Translations under genes and position numbers: made by a program | The notes under the pieces: model-generated | Told to the model about the DNA's origin: nothing | Seen by the model: only the letters and a program-made list of their open reading frames with translations | The model's database searches: none | Assembly: GCF_008124785.1 (NCBI RefSeq) | Contig: NZ_VNHU01000003.1 | Span: 1-64,000 of the forward strand | Length of the DNA: 64,000 nt | From: Aquimarina intermedia | GTDB taxonomy: Bacteria > Bacteroidota > Bacteroidia > Flavobacteriales > Flavobacteriaceae | Reading direction: 5' to 3' | In this document: piece by piece, positions 1 to 8,832 of the stretch | Numbering within the stretch: position 1 is the stretch's first letter | Layout: every line of letters begins with the position of its first letter

Positions 1-94
1 TCTTTGACTCTAAATGGAATGAGCCCGATACAATATCGAGCTCATTTCCAAAATTAAATTTTGTTTAACCGTCCAACTTTTGGGGTTCAGTCCA
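1..94. mobile_element. Probable end of an IS3-family insertion sequence (partial)
   Basis: Read on the minus strand from base 94 leftwards, the sequence begins TGGACTGAACCCCAAAAGTT and continues GGAC (71-94). This is the style of terminal inverted repeat seen in the IS150 group of the IS3 family (TG..CTG.ACCCC.AAAGTT.GGAC). The element would extend left, out of the window. Inside it, 19-30 and 34-45 form an imperfect 12-base hairpin with one mismatch and a 3-base loop. No transposase codons are in view. The family call comes from memory of IS3-type ends. Confidence 0.5.
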
Positions 95-148
95 ATCGGT
101 GGCTTTTTTTATGATAAACTGTTCCTGCGCTATCGCACAGTTAAAATA

Positions 149-1273
149 CTAGTTTTCGATACTTTTACGATACGTTCTACGCATTTTGTGTTGTTCATGG
201 TCGTAGTCGTTCCAAAGTGCTTGTATGGCCTTGTTTTCTTCTAACTCAGGGTTTGTCTCAACTACTTCAATTCCATTACGTAAGAAAACCTCATTCATTT
301 CCTTAAAAATAAGAGCTGTAACCCCTTTATTTTGATATTCTGGATCGATACCAATTAAATAAAATGCGGCGGTGTTGTTTTTTCGCTGTGCTTTGAGAAT
401 GTGGAGGAAGCCTAGAGGATACATCTTTCCATTCATCTTTTTTAAAGCTTTAGAAAAAGAAGGCATTACAATGGAAAACGCAATTAATTTACCCGTTTTG
501 TCAGCAATACAAGTAATGTACTGCGGATTGATATAGGGTAAATATTTCTTTTTGTACATATCGATCTGATATTGCTGGATAGGTACAAAAGTTTGAAGCC
601 CACTGTATGTTTTATTGAGTAGGTCAAACATCTCGTCTGCGTAGCCTAAGATCTCTTTGCTATTATTGAATTTTATCAAATTGAGCTCGTAGCGTTCTTT
701 GATAATATTGGAAAATTTAATTACTTTTTCTTTAATTTTTTTAGGAACCTGTATTCTGTATTCCACCCATGTAGCAGCTTTTTCAAAACCAAGCTGTTCC
801 ATATGCTTTTGATAGTAGGGGTAATTATACCAAGTAATCATCGTATTAAGCTCTTCAAACCCTTTGATTAAAATCCCTGCTTTGTCCATGATCGAAAATC
901 CAGCCGGACCCTCCATGTACTCGAGTCCATTTTCTGCTCCGTACATAGCTACTTTGTCCAAAAGTGCTTTAGTTACATCAATATCATCGATAACGTCATA
1001 CCAACCAAAACGGATTTTAGATTTTTTTTGTTCTTTGACCTCAATCCAATTAATTATTGCTGCCACACGGCCCACAACTTTATTGTTTTTATATGCTAAA
1101 AAGAATTTAGCTTCAGAGTTTTGGAAAACAGGATTTTTCTTAGGATTCAATACATCTAGTTCCTCTTTAATAATTGGGGGAACGTAATAGGGTGAGTTTT
1201 TATATACTTCAAAAGGAAATTTAACAAAGGTTGTCAAATCTCCTTTTGAAGTAATTTCTTTAATCGTAATCAT
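149..1273 (-). CDS. GNAT-like acyltransferase domain protein
   Basis: A 374-residue cytosolic protein with no signal peptide or membrane segment. The C-terminal part (about residues 240-350) has the look of a GNAT acyltransferase fold, with a segment reading AAFYLIGIDPEYQNKGVTAL followed by IFKEMNEVF, close to the acetyl-CoA binding motif A (Q-x-x-G-x-[GA]). An earlier degenerate half (residues 55-170, GRVAAIINW onward) suggests two GNAT-like domains. Such proteins are widespread in Bacteroidetes, and no substrate can be named. The ATG at 1273 follows GAGAAGATGT, and a TATATTTG promoter element lies 20 bases upstream. It stands alone, beside an IS end. Confidence 0.75.
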   Translation of the reverse strand: MITIKEITSKGDLTTFVKFPFEVYKNSPYYVPPIIKEELDVLNPKKNPVFQNSEAKFFLAYKNNKVVGRVAAIINWIEVKEQKKSKIRFGWYDVIDDIDVTKALLDKVAMYGAENGLEYMEGPAGFSIMDKAGILIKGFEELNTMITWYNYPYYQKHMEQLGFEKAATWVEYRIQVPKKIKEKVIKFSNIIKERYELNLIKFNNSKEILGYADEMFDLLNKTYSGLQTFVPIQQYQIDMYKKKYLPYINPQYITCIADKTGKLIAFSIVMPSFSKALKKMNGKMYPLGFLHILKAQRKNNTAAFYLIGIDPEYQNKGVTALIFKEMNEVFLRNGIEVVETNPELEENKAIQALWNDYDHEQHKMRRTYRKSIEN

Positions 1274-1293
1274 ACATCTTCTCTAGTTCGTAG

Positions 1294-1301
1294 CAAATAT
1301 A
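1294..1301 (-). promoter_or_regulatory. TAnnTTTG -7 element for the GNAT-like gene
   Basis: CAAATATA on the plus strand reads TATATTTG on the minus strand, an exact match to the Bacteroidetes -7 consensus, 20 bases before the ATG at 1273. No clear TTG -33 partner is seen. Confidence 0.5.
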
Positions 1302-1511
1302 TATTCTTTTGTTAAATATACGGACTAGTTCTTATATCAATTTTCTAAAAATAAACGGGATACCGATTTCTTACTTCAATTATACAGCTTCTATTTCTTA
1401 GAATTATCTAATCCTTTGCTATAAATGATGAATACAATTGGTTTTTGCAAAGGCCACTTTATTTGCATTGGGAATGAAAAAACGGAGGTTGTGTTATAGA
1501 AATCATTATTT

Positions 1512-3134
1512 TTAATTTCCGTTATCGTCTTTTTTTTGATCCTTTTTCTTTTCTTCCTTTTCTTTTTCTTTTTGCTTCTTTTGCTCCTCTTTCAAGCGCA
1601 TTTTTTCTTCTTTTTCTCTTCGTTTTTCTTCTTCTTTTCGAGCTTTTTCTTCTTTCTTTCGACGCTTTTCTTCTTGTTTTTTCATTTCCTCATACGCCTT
1701 ATCAATATCTATATCTTCCTCAGGAATAGGTTTTGCTTCTGTCTCTATGGGCTTTGAGGGTCGCTCTGATTCAAGTTCTTTTTCCAGATCTTCAAGCTCT
1801 TTTTCTATCTGCTCCAGTTCTTGATCTACATCCTGAGGCGCTTCCATCTTATTAAGTTCTGAGTCGATATCCTCAATCATTTTTTGACGTTCTTTTTCAG
1901 CTTTTATTAGCGCTTTTTCAGCCTCTTTGGCCTCTTTTGCTTCACGCTTTGCACGTTTTCTTTCTTCTTTTCTGGATTTCTTTTCGTCTTTTTTAGCTTG
2001 TTTCTCGCTTTCAATTCGTTCGCGTTCCAGGCGTTCGGCAGTACGTCGTTCATCCAAATCTTGTTCTAATGCCTGACGGAAATCTTCGTCTTCAAAATCA
2101 TTGATCATCGGTATTTTACCTTGTTTAAGGCTATCTGTTTCATCCTCTTCATACTCATAACTATCGATATCCTTCTTTTCTTCATCAAGGATTTCTTCTT
2201 CTTCCTTCTCCTTTACACCACCTTCAAGTCCGGGTTGTTCGATTATTTCATCTTTGGTATGCCAATCAAAACGATAAGATCCTCCAAAACTAAAATTGAA
2301 TATAGAAGGAGTGTCCTTAAAATTGGTGGCAATATGGGCATCTAGTTGAAGATTTTTATCCCAAAGATAGGCACCACCAACTCTTAAAATATCATCACTG
2401 TAAAAATCACTTTTTTGACCTTGATACTCTCCGAATACAGCCCATTTATCATTAATTGTATGGGTAGAAGTGATAATCCAACCATACAGTGGCATCTCGG
2501 TAGTGACCTTGTCAATTATAAAATTTGTTACTAATACCCAATTGCCGATACGACTTGTCGTCCAGTTGTTTTGAGTCATAATGACTACTTTCGGACTTAT
2601 GGCTTCATCTTCAGGAAAAGTAAAGGGATTGTCTTTTGTGACATAATTAACCCCAATATATGCAGATACTGCCGGAATTAATGTTTTCCATTTAAAGCGA
2701 TGTTGTGCTTTCCAGCTATTTAAGTTTACTGAATCTTTTTTAGGATTTTTATAGGGATCAAATATAAGATACTTTGCACCCAAAGTATTGTATTCAAAAT
2801 TTGTGCGTGTAGTTTTTTCTTCAGAGCTGCCAATAGTTTGTCGAACCCCGTCACTACGTAGTCGACCGTCTAATCTAATTTCTAACTGCTCTATCAAAAG
2901 TCCATATCGAGCAGAGTAATCAAAATTGAAAAAATTGGTTTTTGTGTTAAGTAGATTATGCTTTTCTTTTCCAAAACCAAATCCGCCTTCGGCTTGCAGT
3001 ACATTAGTTCCTACAGAGAATGCTCCCTGCGAAGTTCCTGGTCGATTGCTATTTATTTTTTCTGTATACTGGGCTTGCGAGACAAACGCGCTAAGTATTA
3101 GCACAAAAAAAGGTAGAATAGATTTTGGGCTCAT
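1512..3134 (-). CDS. Outer-membrane beta-barrel (phenol-degradation MetA-like) protein with Lys/Glu-rich tail
   Basis: A 540-residue protein starting MSPKSILPFFVLILSAF with a signal peptide ending VSQAQ. An earlier in-frame start at 3290 would run through the promoter and into the divergent gene, so the ATG at 3134 was chosen; TATATTTG lies 18 bases upstream. Residues 22-300 resemble the Phenol_MetA_deg transporter-like barrel family (opening TEKINSNRPGTSQGAFSVG). Residues 300-540 are a very long acidic then Lys/Glu/Arg-rich stretch predicted to be a charged helix or coiled coil. The tail is unusual for a barrel and could sit in the periplasm. Substrate unknown. It is transcribed divergently from the DUF4834 gene. 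Confidence 0.75.
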   Translation of the reverse strand: MSPKSILPFFVLILSAFVSQAQYTEKINSNRPGTSQGAFSVGTNVLQAEGGFGFGKEKHNLLNTKTNFFNFDYSARYGLLIEQLEIRLDGRLRSDGVRQTIGSSEEKTTRTNFEYNTLGAKYLIFDPYKNPKKDSVNLNSWKAQHRFKWKTLIPAVSAYIGVNYVTKDNPFTFPEDEAISPKVVIMTQNNWTTSRIGNWVLVTNFIIDKVTTEMPLYGWIITSTHTINDKWAVFGEYQGQKSDFYSDDILRVGGAYLWDKNLQLDAHIATNFKDTPSIFNFSFGGSYRFDWHTKDEIIEQPGLEGGVKEKEEEEILDEEKKDIDSYEYEEDETDSLKQGKIPMINDFEDEDFRQALEQDLDERRTAERLERERIESEKQAKKDEKKSRKEERKRAKREAKEAKEAEKALIKAEKERQKMIEDIDSELNKMEAPQDVDQELEQIEKELEDLEKELESERPSKPIETEAKPIPEEDIDIDKAYEEMKKQEEKRRKKEEKARKEEEKRREKEEKMRLKEEQKKQKEKEKEEKKKDQKKDDNGN

Positions 3135-3151
3135 ATTCAATTGATTTGGCT

Positions 3152-3159
3152 CAAATATA
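3152..3159 (-). promoter_or_regulatory. TAnnTTTG -7 element for the barrel/charged-tail gene
   Basis: CAAATATA (TATATTTG on the minus strand) lies 18 bases before the ATG at 3134. It supports that start over the longer reading frame. Confidence 0.5.
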
Positions 3160-3214
3160 GTAGATTTTATCATTTTTTTAATGTAGGATAGCGGTAATTC
3201 TAACACGAGTTCTT

Positions 3215-3222
3215 TATTTTTG
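3215..3222 (+). promoter_or_regulatory. TAnnTTTG -7 element for the DUF4834 gene cluster
   Basis: TATTTTTG lies only 12 bases before the ATG at 3235, so the transcript should be almost leaderless. It is back to back with the minus-strand element at 3152-3159. The TTG at 3220 is part of this element and is not used as a start. Confidence 0.5.
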
Positions 3223-3234
3223 CAAAAAGACAAA

Positions 3235-3513
3235 ATGCAAGAAGCTTCTTTATCAGGGGTATTAAAGGTTATTCTCATTATTTTGCTCATCTATTATGGG
3301 ATTAAAATACTAACGCGTTTATTTGGTCCTCTATTGCTTAAATATATTACAAAGAAGGCAGGTCAAAAATTTCAGCAGCAGTTTCAGAACTTTCAAAATC
3401 AAGATACTTCTCAAAAATCGCCGGAAGGCGAGGTTACTATCGAAAAGAAATCTAAAAGTAAATCTTCAAATAAAGATGTAGGAGAATATATCGATTATGA
3501 GGAAATTGATTAA
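3235..3513 (+). CDS. DUF4834 family small membrane protein
   Basis: A 92-residue protein with one N-terminal hydrophobic helix (about residues 9-30, VLKVILIILLIYYGIKIL), then a basic, Gln-rich and Lys/Ser-rich cytosolic tail ending in acidic residues. Length and pattern fit the DUF4834 family found in Bacteroidetes, whose role is unknown. It is the first gene of a four-gene same-strand run, 29 bases before the YfhO gene. That position suggests co-expression with surface-glycan genes, but a direct role there is only inference. Confidence 0.75.
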   Translation: MQEASLSGVLKVILIILLIYYGIKILTRLFGPLLLKYITKKAGQKFQQQFQNFQNQDTSQKSPEGEVTIEKKSKSKSSNKDVGEYIDYEEID

Positions 3514-3542
3514 TTTGGCTTTTTATTCGTAAAAACGACCCA

Positions 3543-5990
3543 ATGAAGCCATATATTCGTAAAGTTTTACCTCATCTAATTGTTGTTCTTGGATGCGTGA
3601 TAGCATCTTTAGCTTATTTTAGCCCAGTAATCAGCGGAAAAAAAATTCGACAAGGTGATATTGTACAATATAGTGGAATGGCTCGGCAGCAAACCGATTT
3701 TAGAAATAAAACCGGTGAAGAACCATATTGGATAGATAATGCTTTTGGTGGAATGCCTTCCTATCAGGTGGGCGCACAATATGATCACGATTATGTTAAA
3801 AAACTGGATCGTTTAATACGTTTTTTACCACGCCCTGCAGACTACCTTTTTTTATATTTTATAGGATTCTACGTGCTACTATTGGTTCTTAAAGTGGACT
3901 ATAAGCTCGCGTTTTTAGGCAGCCTTGCCTTTGGGTTCTCTACATATTTCATTATAATTCTCGGGGTTGGACATAATGCTAAAGCGCATGCGATTGGTTA
4001 TATGCCTTTTGTTCTTAGTGGTATCATTCTTACGTTCAGAAAGAAATATTTTTGGGGTGGAGTACTATTGGCGATAGCTATGGCCTTAGAAATAGCGGCA
4101 AATCACATACAAATGACGTATTATTTGTTACTTCTAGTTGTGGTTTTAGGGATAACATATTTTGTTGATGCGTTTAAAAAGAAAATGATTCCGCATTTTT
4201 TTAAAGCAATCGGCGTTATGATTATCGCAGTTTTCTTTTCTATATTACTCAACGCGACTCCGCTGTTAGCGACCAAACAATATGCGCAATACAGTACCCG
4301 TGGTGATACGGGTATTACTATAACTCCAGAAGGTAAGGAAGAAAAAGCGACCGGGTTGGATTATAACTACATTACACAATATAGTTACGGTATTATTGAA
4401 ACGTTCAATTTATTTATTCCTCGTTTTATGGGAGGTGCCTCCTATGAAAATGTGGGTACCAGTTCTAATATATATGATGAGTTGCTCAAGATGGGGGCAA
4501 GTCCTTCTCAGGCTAAAGATTTTACACAAAATGTTCCTACCTATTGGGGAGATCAACCGATTGTAGGGGCTCCTGCATATATCGGTGCTGTAGTTATATT
4601 TTTGTTTGTGTTGTCGCTATTTTTGGTTAAAGGACGATTAAAATGGTGGCTTGTAGGCGGTTCTATATTGGCTCTACTCTTATCTTGGGGTAAAAATTTG
4701 GATATTGTAACCAGATTCTTTATCGACTATGTACCTATGTACGATAAGTTTAGAGCAGTTTCTTCTATACAAGTGATTATAGAACTTTGTTTGCCAATAT
4801 TAGCCATTTTTGGGTTACATCGTTGGTTTAGTGGTTTTGTTTCTAAAGAAGAAAAGCTGAAAGCTCTCAAGACGAGTACTATAATTGTGGGAGGAGTCGC
4901 ATTACTATTTGTATTATTCAAATCTATGTTCTTTAGTTTTAAAGGGGCTCAGGATGCGATGTGGATCGAACAATATGGGCCTGATTTTGTGCGTGCTTTG
5001 CGCGAAGACAGAAAAGCTATTTTCACTACCGATGCTATACGGTCGCTAGTATTTGTATTAGCAACAGCCGCCGTTTGTTGGTTATTTGTAAAAAATAAAT
5101 TGAATCAAAACTTGACGATTTTAATCGTAGGAGTATTGATTCTAACCGATCTTATAACTGTAGATAAAAAATATGTAAACAATGATAGTTTTGTGTCTGC
5201 CAGAATGTTGGACAAACCTTTTAGAGCTACCTCAGCTGACCGGGAAATTTTAAAAGATACCACCCACTATCGTGTTTATGATGTAACCGGAGATCCTTTT
5301 AATGGAGCAAGAACTTCTTATTTTCATAATGCTTTGGGAGGATATCATGCGGCTAAGCCAGGTAGGATACAGGATTTATTTGATTTTTATTTGGCTAAAG
5401 GGGATATGAATATCCTTAACATGTTTAATGTCAAATATTTTATTGTTCCTGATGAAAAACGTGTAGCATTGGTACAACAGAATCAGAATGCCAATGGTAA
5501 TGCATGGTTTATTGATGAACTAATTACTGTAGGATCTGCAAATGATGAGTTACTGGCCTTAAAAGACATTAATACAAAGACTACCGCAGTAATTAATAAA
5601 AGTAATTCTGAAAAATACACACAGCGCAAATTTGTCGTCGATAGTGTTGCTACGATCCAATTACTTTCACATCAGCCTAATAAACTTGTATACGCTTCCC
5701 AGAATACAACGGAAGGTTTTGTGGTATTTTCTGAAAATTATTATCCGGGATGGCAAGCATATATTGATGAGAAACCTGTGGATCACGTTCAGGTAAACTT
5801 TGTTTTGCGTGGATTGCAACTACCTAAAGGAAGTCATACCATAACTTTTAAATTTGAACCAAATGTTATTCAGACAGGAAATTCTATTACGAGTATAGCT
5901 ACTTTAGTCTTTTTAGTATTAATAGGTCTTGGTATCTATTTGGAATTCAGAAAGCGAAAAAAGACGGAGAACTCCAAACTGCAAGCTTAG
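3543..5990 (+). CDS. YfhO family polytopic membrane protein
   Basis: An 815-residue integral membrane protein with a dozen or so hydrophobic helices in two blocks (about residues 10-240 and 340-560, one more at 785-805). A soluble, probably extracytoplasmic region precedes the last helix. The order of helices and the C-terminal region ENYYPGWQAYIDEKPVDH fit the YfhO family, GT-C-like proteins that in Firmicutes help to decorate wall polymers with sugars. It starts 29 bases after DUF4834 and ends 4 bases before a glycosyltransferase, so the three are probably one transcription unit for glycan assembly or decoration. The exact substrate is unknown. Confidence 0.85.
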   Translation: MKPYIRKVLPHLIVVLGCVIASLAYFSPVISGKKIRQGDIVQYSGMARQQTDFRNKTGEEPYWIDNAFGGMPSYQVGAQYDHDYVKKLDRLIRFLPRPADYLFLYFIGFYVLLLVLKVDYKLAFLGSLAFGFSTYFIIILGVGHNAKAHAIGYMPFVLSGIILTFRKKYFWGGVLLAIAMALEIAANHIQMTYYLLLLVVVLGITYFVDAFKKKMIPHFFKAIGVMIIAVFFSILLNATPLLATKQYAQYSTRGDTGITITPEGKEEKATGLDYNYITQYSYGIIETFNLFIPRFMGGASYENVGTSSNIYDELLKMGASPSQAKDFTQNVPTYWGDQPIVGAPAYIGAVVIFLFVLSLFLVKGRLKWWLVGGSILALLLSWGKNLDIVTRFFIDYVPMYDKFRAVSSIQVIIELCLPILAIFGLHRWFSGFVSKEEKLKALKTSTIIVGGVALLFVLFKSMFFSFKGAQDAMWIEQYGPDFVRALREDRKAIFTTDAIRSLVFVLATAAVCWLFVKNKLNQNLTILIVGVLILTDLITVDKKYVNNDSFVSARMLDKPFRATSADREILKDTTHYRVYDVTGDPFNGARTSYFHNALGGYHAAKPGRIQDLFDFYLAKGDMNILNMFNVKYFIVPDEKRVALVQQNQNANGNAWFIDELITVGSANDELLALKDINTKTTAVINKSNSEKYTQRKFVVDSVATIQLLSHQPNKLVYASQNTTEGFVVFSENYYPGWQAYIDEKPVDHVQVNFVLRGLQLPKGSHTITFKFEPNVIQTGNSITSIATLVFLVLIGLGIYLEFRKRKKTENSKLQA

Positions 5991-5994
5991 AAGT

Positions 5995-7281
5995 ATGTTG
6001 AAGGTATTGATCATAACATATTATTGGCCACCTGCCGGAGGACCAGGCGTTCAACGTTGGTTGAAATTTGTGAAATATTTACGTGATTTTGATATTGAAC
6101 CTATAGTTTATTGTCCGCAGAATCCTAGTTATCCTTTACTTGATGATACTCTGGAGAAGGACATTCCCAAAGATATCACCATACTTAAAAAACCTATTTT
6201 TGAACCCTATCGTTTTGCGGAAGTCTTTTCAAAATCCGCATCCACGACTATCAGCAAAGGAATCATTGTCAACGAAGAAAAACAATCCTTGATTCAAAAA
6301 TTACTACTCTATATACGTGGTAATTTTTTTATACCCGATGCTCGTAAATTTTGGGTTAGATCTTCGGTTAAATATTTAGATCAATATTTGCAAACAAAAC
6401 CTATTGATATTCTTATTACCACAGGTCCTCCTCATAGCGTTCATTTGATAGGAAAAGAGCTTAAGAAGAAAATCGGATTGCCTTGGTTAGCAGATTTTAG
6501 AGATCCATGGACAACCATTGGATATCACAAAAAATTAAAATTATCAAAAAGAGCTGCTGCTAAGCACAAAAAATTAGAGTCAGCTGTTTTAAATGCTGCG
6601 GATCGACTTCTGGTGACCAGTTATACTACTGCAAAAGAGTTTAAAACACTTACTAACAAGCCTATTTCAGTTATTACTAACGGATATGATGAATACAATT
6701 ATTCTGAAGTTGAATTAGATAAGAATTTCACGATTTCTCATATTGGTTCGTTGCTATCCGGAAGAAATCCTATTCAATTATGGCAGGCACTATATGATCT
6801 GACTATCGAAGATGAGGACTTTGCTAAGTTTTTTAAGCTTCAACTAATCGGTGCAACAAGTCCGGAAGTTTTAGAGAGTCTACAAGCAATTGGTTTATTA
6901 ATGTTTATAGAGGATAAAGGCTATGTTTCACATCAAGAAGCATTAAAACTGCAAAAGTCTTCACAAGTACTATTATTGATAGAAATCGATAGTAAAGAAA
7001 CCGAATGTATTATCCCGGGCAAGTTATTTGAATATATGGTCTCCAAGCGGCCTATATTGGCAATTGGACCAAAAAATGCTGATATAAGAAGTATAATTAT
7101 GGAAACAGAAACAGGTTCCTTTTTTGAATATGATTCTTATAACCTAATAAAAGAACAATTAAAAAAGTATTTTGACCTGTATCAAAACCAGAAACTATCT
7201 ACCAAACCTGTAGGTCTTGAAAAATATAGCAGAAAATCATTGACACAAAATTTAGCACAAGTCTTAAAGCAGATGATTTAA
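5995..7281 (+). CDS. GT4-like glycosyltransferase
   Basis: A 428-residue cytosolic GT-B type glycosyltransferase. The N-terminus MLKVLIITYYWPPAGG and the following PGVQRW are typical of family 4 enzymes in exopolysaccharide and O-antigen clusters. The C-terminal half carries the nucleotide-sugar region (HIGSLLSGRNP about residue 245, then IPGKLFEYMVSKRPILAIGP about 340). The frame opens upstream at 5929, but the ATG at 5995 gives the normal N-terminus and begins 4 bases after the YfhO stop, so that start was chosen. With YfhO before it and a flippase after, it probably builds a surface polysaccharide or glycolipid. Sugar and acceptor are unknown. Confidence 0.85.
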   Translation: MLKVLIITYYWPPAGGPGVQRWLKFVKYLRDFDIEPIVYCPQNPSYPLLDDTLEKDIPKDITILKKPIFEPYRFAEVFSKSASTTISKGIIVNEEKQSLIQKLLLYIRGNFFIPDARKFWVRSSVKYLDQYLQTKPIDILITTGPPHSVHLIGKELKKKIGLPWLADFRDPWTTIGYHKKLKLSKRAAAKHKKLESAVLNAADRLLVTSYTTAKEFKTLTNKPISVITNGYDEYNYSEVELDKNFTISHIGSLLSGRNPIQLWQALYDLTIEDEDFAKFFKLQLIGATSPEVLESLQAIGLLMFIEDKGYVSHQEALKLQKSSQVLLLIEIDSKETECIIPGKLFEYMVSKRPILAIGPKNADIRSIIMETETGSFFEYDSYNLIKEQLKKYFDLYQNQKLSTKPVGLEKYSRKSLTQNLAQVLKQMI

Positions 7282-7283
7282 AT

Positions 7284-7291
7284 TATCTTTG
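7284..7291 (+). promoter_or_regulatory. Internal TAnnTTTG -7 element before the flippase gene
   Basis: TATCTTTG begins 2 bases after the glycosyltransferase stop and 23 bases before the flippase ATG at 7314. It may give the flippase its own promoter inside the cluster. No clear -33 element. Confidence 0.4.
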
Positions 7292-7313
7292 GATCAGCGA
7301 TGTAATCACAAAT

Positions 7314-8771
7314 ATGGGAATAGTACTTAATCAATCGATACGTAATGGACTTACTACAGTCGTAGGCTTTGGTATCGGAGCGATCAATACTTTATTTTTA
7401 TTTACCCATCTATTAGAAAAAGAGTATTTTTCGCTTGTTACCTATCTTATTGCTGTAGCCAATTTACTTTGGCCCTTTATTGCTTTTGGAATACACAATA
7501 CATTAATTAAATTTTTTACTGGGTATAGAGATAAAGAAGAACAAGATCGTTTTTTGAGTATGATGCTGGTAGTTCCAGGTGTGCTTGCAACAATTTTGAG
7601 TATACTATGTATACTATTTAAAGAGCCGATTCTTTCTTATTTTGAAAATGACAACACCATTATAAAACCCTATGTCTGGACAATACTTATCCTAGGACTA
7701 TCAACTGCATATTTTGAAATATTTTTTGCCTGGTCTAAGGTTAAATTGCGAAGTGTATTTGGGAATATTTTAAAGGAAATCTTCGTACGATTATGTACGG
7801 CACTTTTACTGTTGCTAGTGTATTTTAAGATGATAACAATTCATCAATTCATCTACGCACTTGTAGGGGTGTATGTACTTCGTTTGTTTATTATGATGGG
7901 CTATGCGTTGACACTGCATCCGATCAAATTTACTGTTGCGTTACCACAAAATTATTTGAATGTTGGTAAATACTCAACGCTTATCTTAATCGCTGGGTCA
8001 GTTGCCAGTTTACTTATTGATTTAGACAAAGTAATGATCGAAAGATTGTGGTTTTTTGAAAGTGTTGCAGAGTATAGCTTGGCTGCCTATATAGCAAGTG
8101 TTATTGTCATACCATCGAGAGCTATGCATCAAATCACCTATCCTTTGACTGCCCAACTTTTAAATGATAAAAACTTTGTAGGACTCAAACAGCTTTATAA
8201 ACAAAGTTCTATTAATCTCTTCACCATCAGCGGACTCTTATTTATCTTAATTATTTGTAATGTACAGGAATTATACCGAATAATTCCTAATGAGTATCAG
8301 CTGTATCTATGGGTAACCATATGGATTTCATTTTCTAAATTGTTTGATAATCTTTTAGGAAATAATAATGCCATTTTATACAATTCTCCATATTATAGAT
8401 TAGTCTTGAAGACAGGAGTACTGATGGCAGTTCTGGCAGGGGTATTGAATTATATTTGTATTCCCTTGTATGGAATTGATGGAGCAGGATTTGCAACATT
8501 TACAGCGATTAGTGTTTATAATGGGATTAAATTGTGGATAGTTTATTGGAAATATAGAATGCATCCTTTTGATAAAAAAACATGGTTAGTTTTAATGATA
8601 GTTACAAGTTTAAGTTTTGGTTTTTTTTATTGGAATTTTGATTTTAATCCAATCATCAACATTGGACTTAAAAGTATAGTGATTGGTATTTTTTATTTGA
8701 TCATTATTTTCAAATTGAAGATTTCAAATGATATCAACTTGTTAATAAAGAAAATCCCCCGAGGTGCCTAA
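7314..8771 (+). CDS. Oligosaccharide flippase family (Wzx-like) protein
   Basis: A 485-residue membrane protein with about 12-14 hydrophobic helices spread evenly along its length, the layout of polysaccharide exporters of the MOP superfamily. The opening helices (IRNGLTTVVGFGIGAINTLF) and the conserved central segment RAMHQITYPLTAQL fit lipid-linked oligosaccharide flippases. It follows YfhO and a glycosyltransferase on the same strand and probably carries the lipid-linked product across the inner membrane. The stop codon lies inside a hairpin (8753-8791) that looks like the terminator of the opposing gene. Confidence 0.85.
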   Translation: MGIVLNQSIRNGLTTVVGFGIGAINTLFLFTHLLEKEYFSLVTYLIAVANLLWPFIAFGIHNTLIKFFTGYRDKEEQDRFLSMMLVVPGVLATILSILCILFKEPILSYFENDNTIIKPYVWTILILGLSTAYFEIFFAWSKVKLRSVFGNILKEIFVRLCTALLLLLVYFKMITIHQFIYALVGVYVLRLFIMMGYALTLHPIKFTVALPQNYLNVGKYSTLILIAGSVASLLIDLDKVMIERLWFFESVAEYSLAAYIASVIVIPSRAMHQITYPLTAQLLNDKNFVGLKQLYKQSSINLFTISGLLFILIICNVQELYRIIPNEYQLYLWVTIWISFSKLFDNLLGNNNAILYNSPYYRLVLKTGVLMAVLAGVLNYICIPLYGIDGAGFATFTAISVYNGIKLWIVYWKYRMHPFDKKTWLVLMIVTSLSFGFFYWNFDFNPIINIGLKSIVIGIFYLIIIFKLKISNDINLLIKKIPRGA

Positions 8772-8791
8772 GCATACAACTCTGGGGGATT
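8753..8791 (-). terminator. Intrinsic terminator for the opposing repeat-protein gene
   Basis: AATCCCCC (8753-8760) pairs with GGGGGATT (8784-8791). On the minus strand the hairpin is followed by TTTTCTTTATT, so it fits termination of the minus-strand gene ending at 8833. On the plus strand there is no T run. The left arm lies within the last codons of the flippase gene. Confidence 0.6.
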
Positions 8792-8832
8792 CTCCAACTA
8801 ACCAACCAAAAAAATTAAAAATTAACTATATT

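Noticed and set aside
864..1187. Plus-strand open frame of 107 codons inside the GNAT-like gene
   Set aside because: It is fully inside a well-supported minus-strand gene and has no promoter, ribosome site or family likeness.
1424..1498. 24-codon frame starting ATGATGAATACA in the gap before the barrel gene
   Set aside because: No promoter element, too short to judge, and no terminator of its own.
1536..1757. Plus-strand Phe/Leu-rich frame
   Set aside because: It is the mirror of the Lys/Glu-rich tail of the minus-strand gene; no coding support.
3220..3234. TTG start for the DUF4834 gene
   Set aside because: The TTG is part of the -7 element; the ATG at 3235 gives a normal N-terminus.
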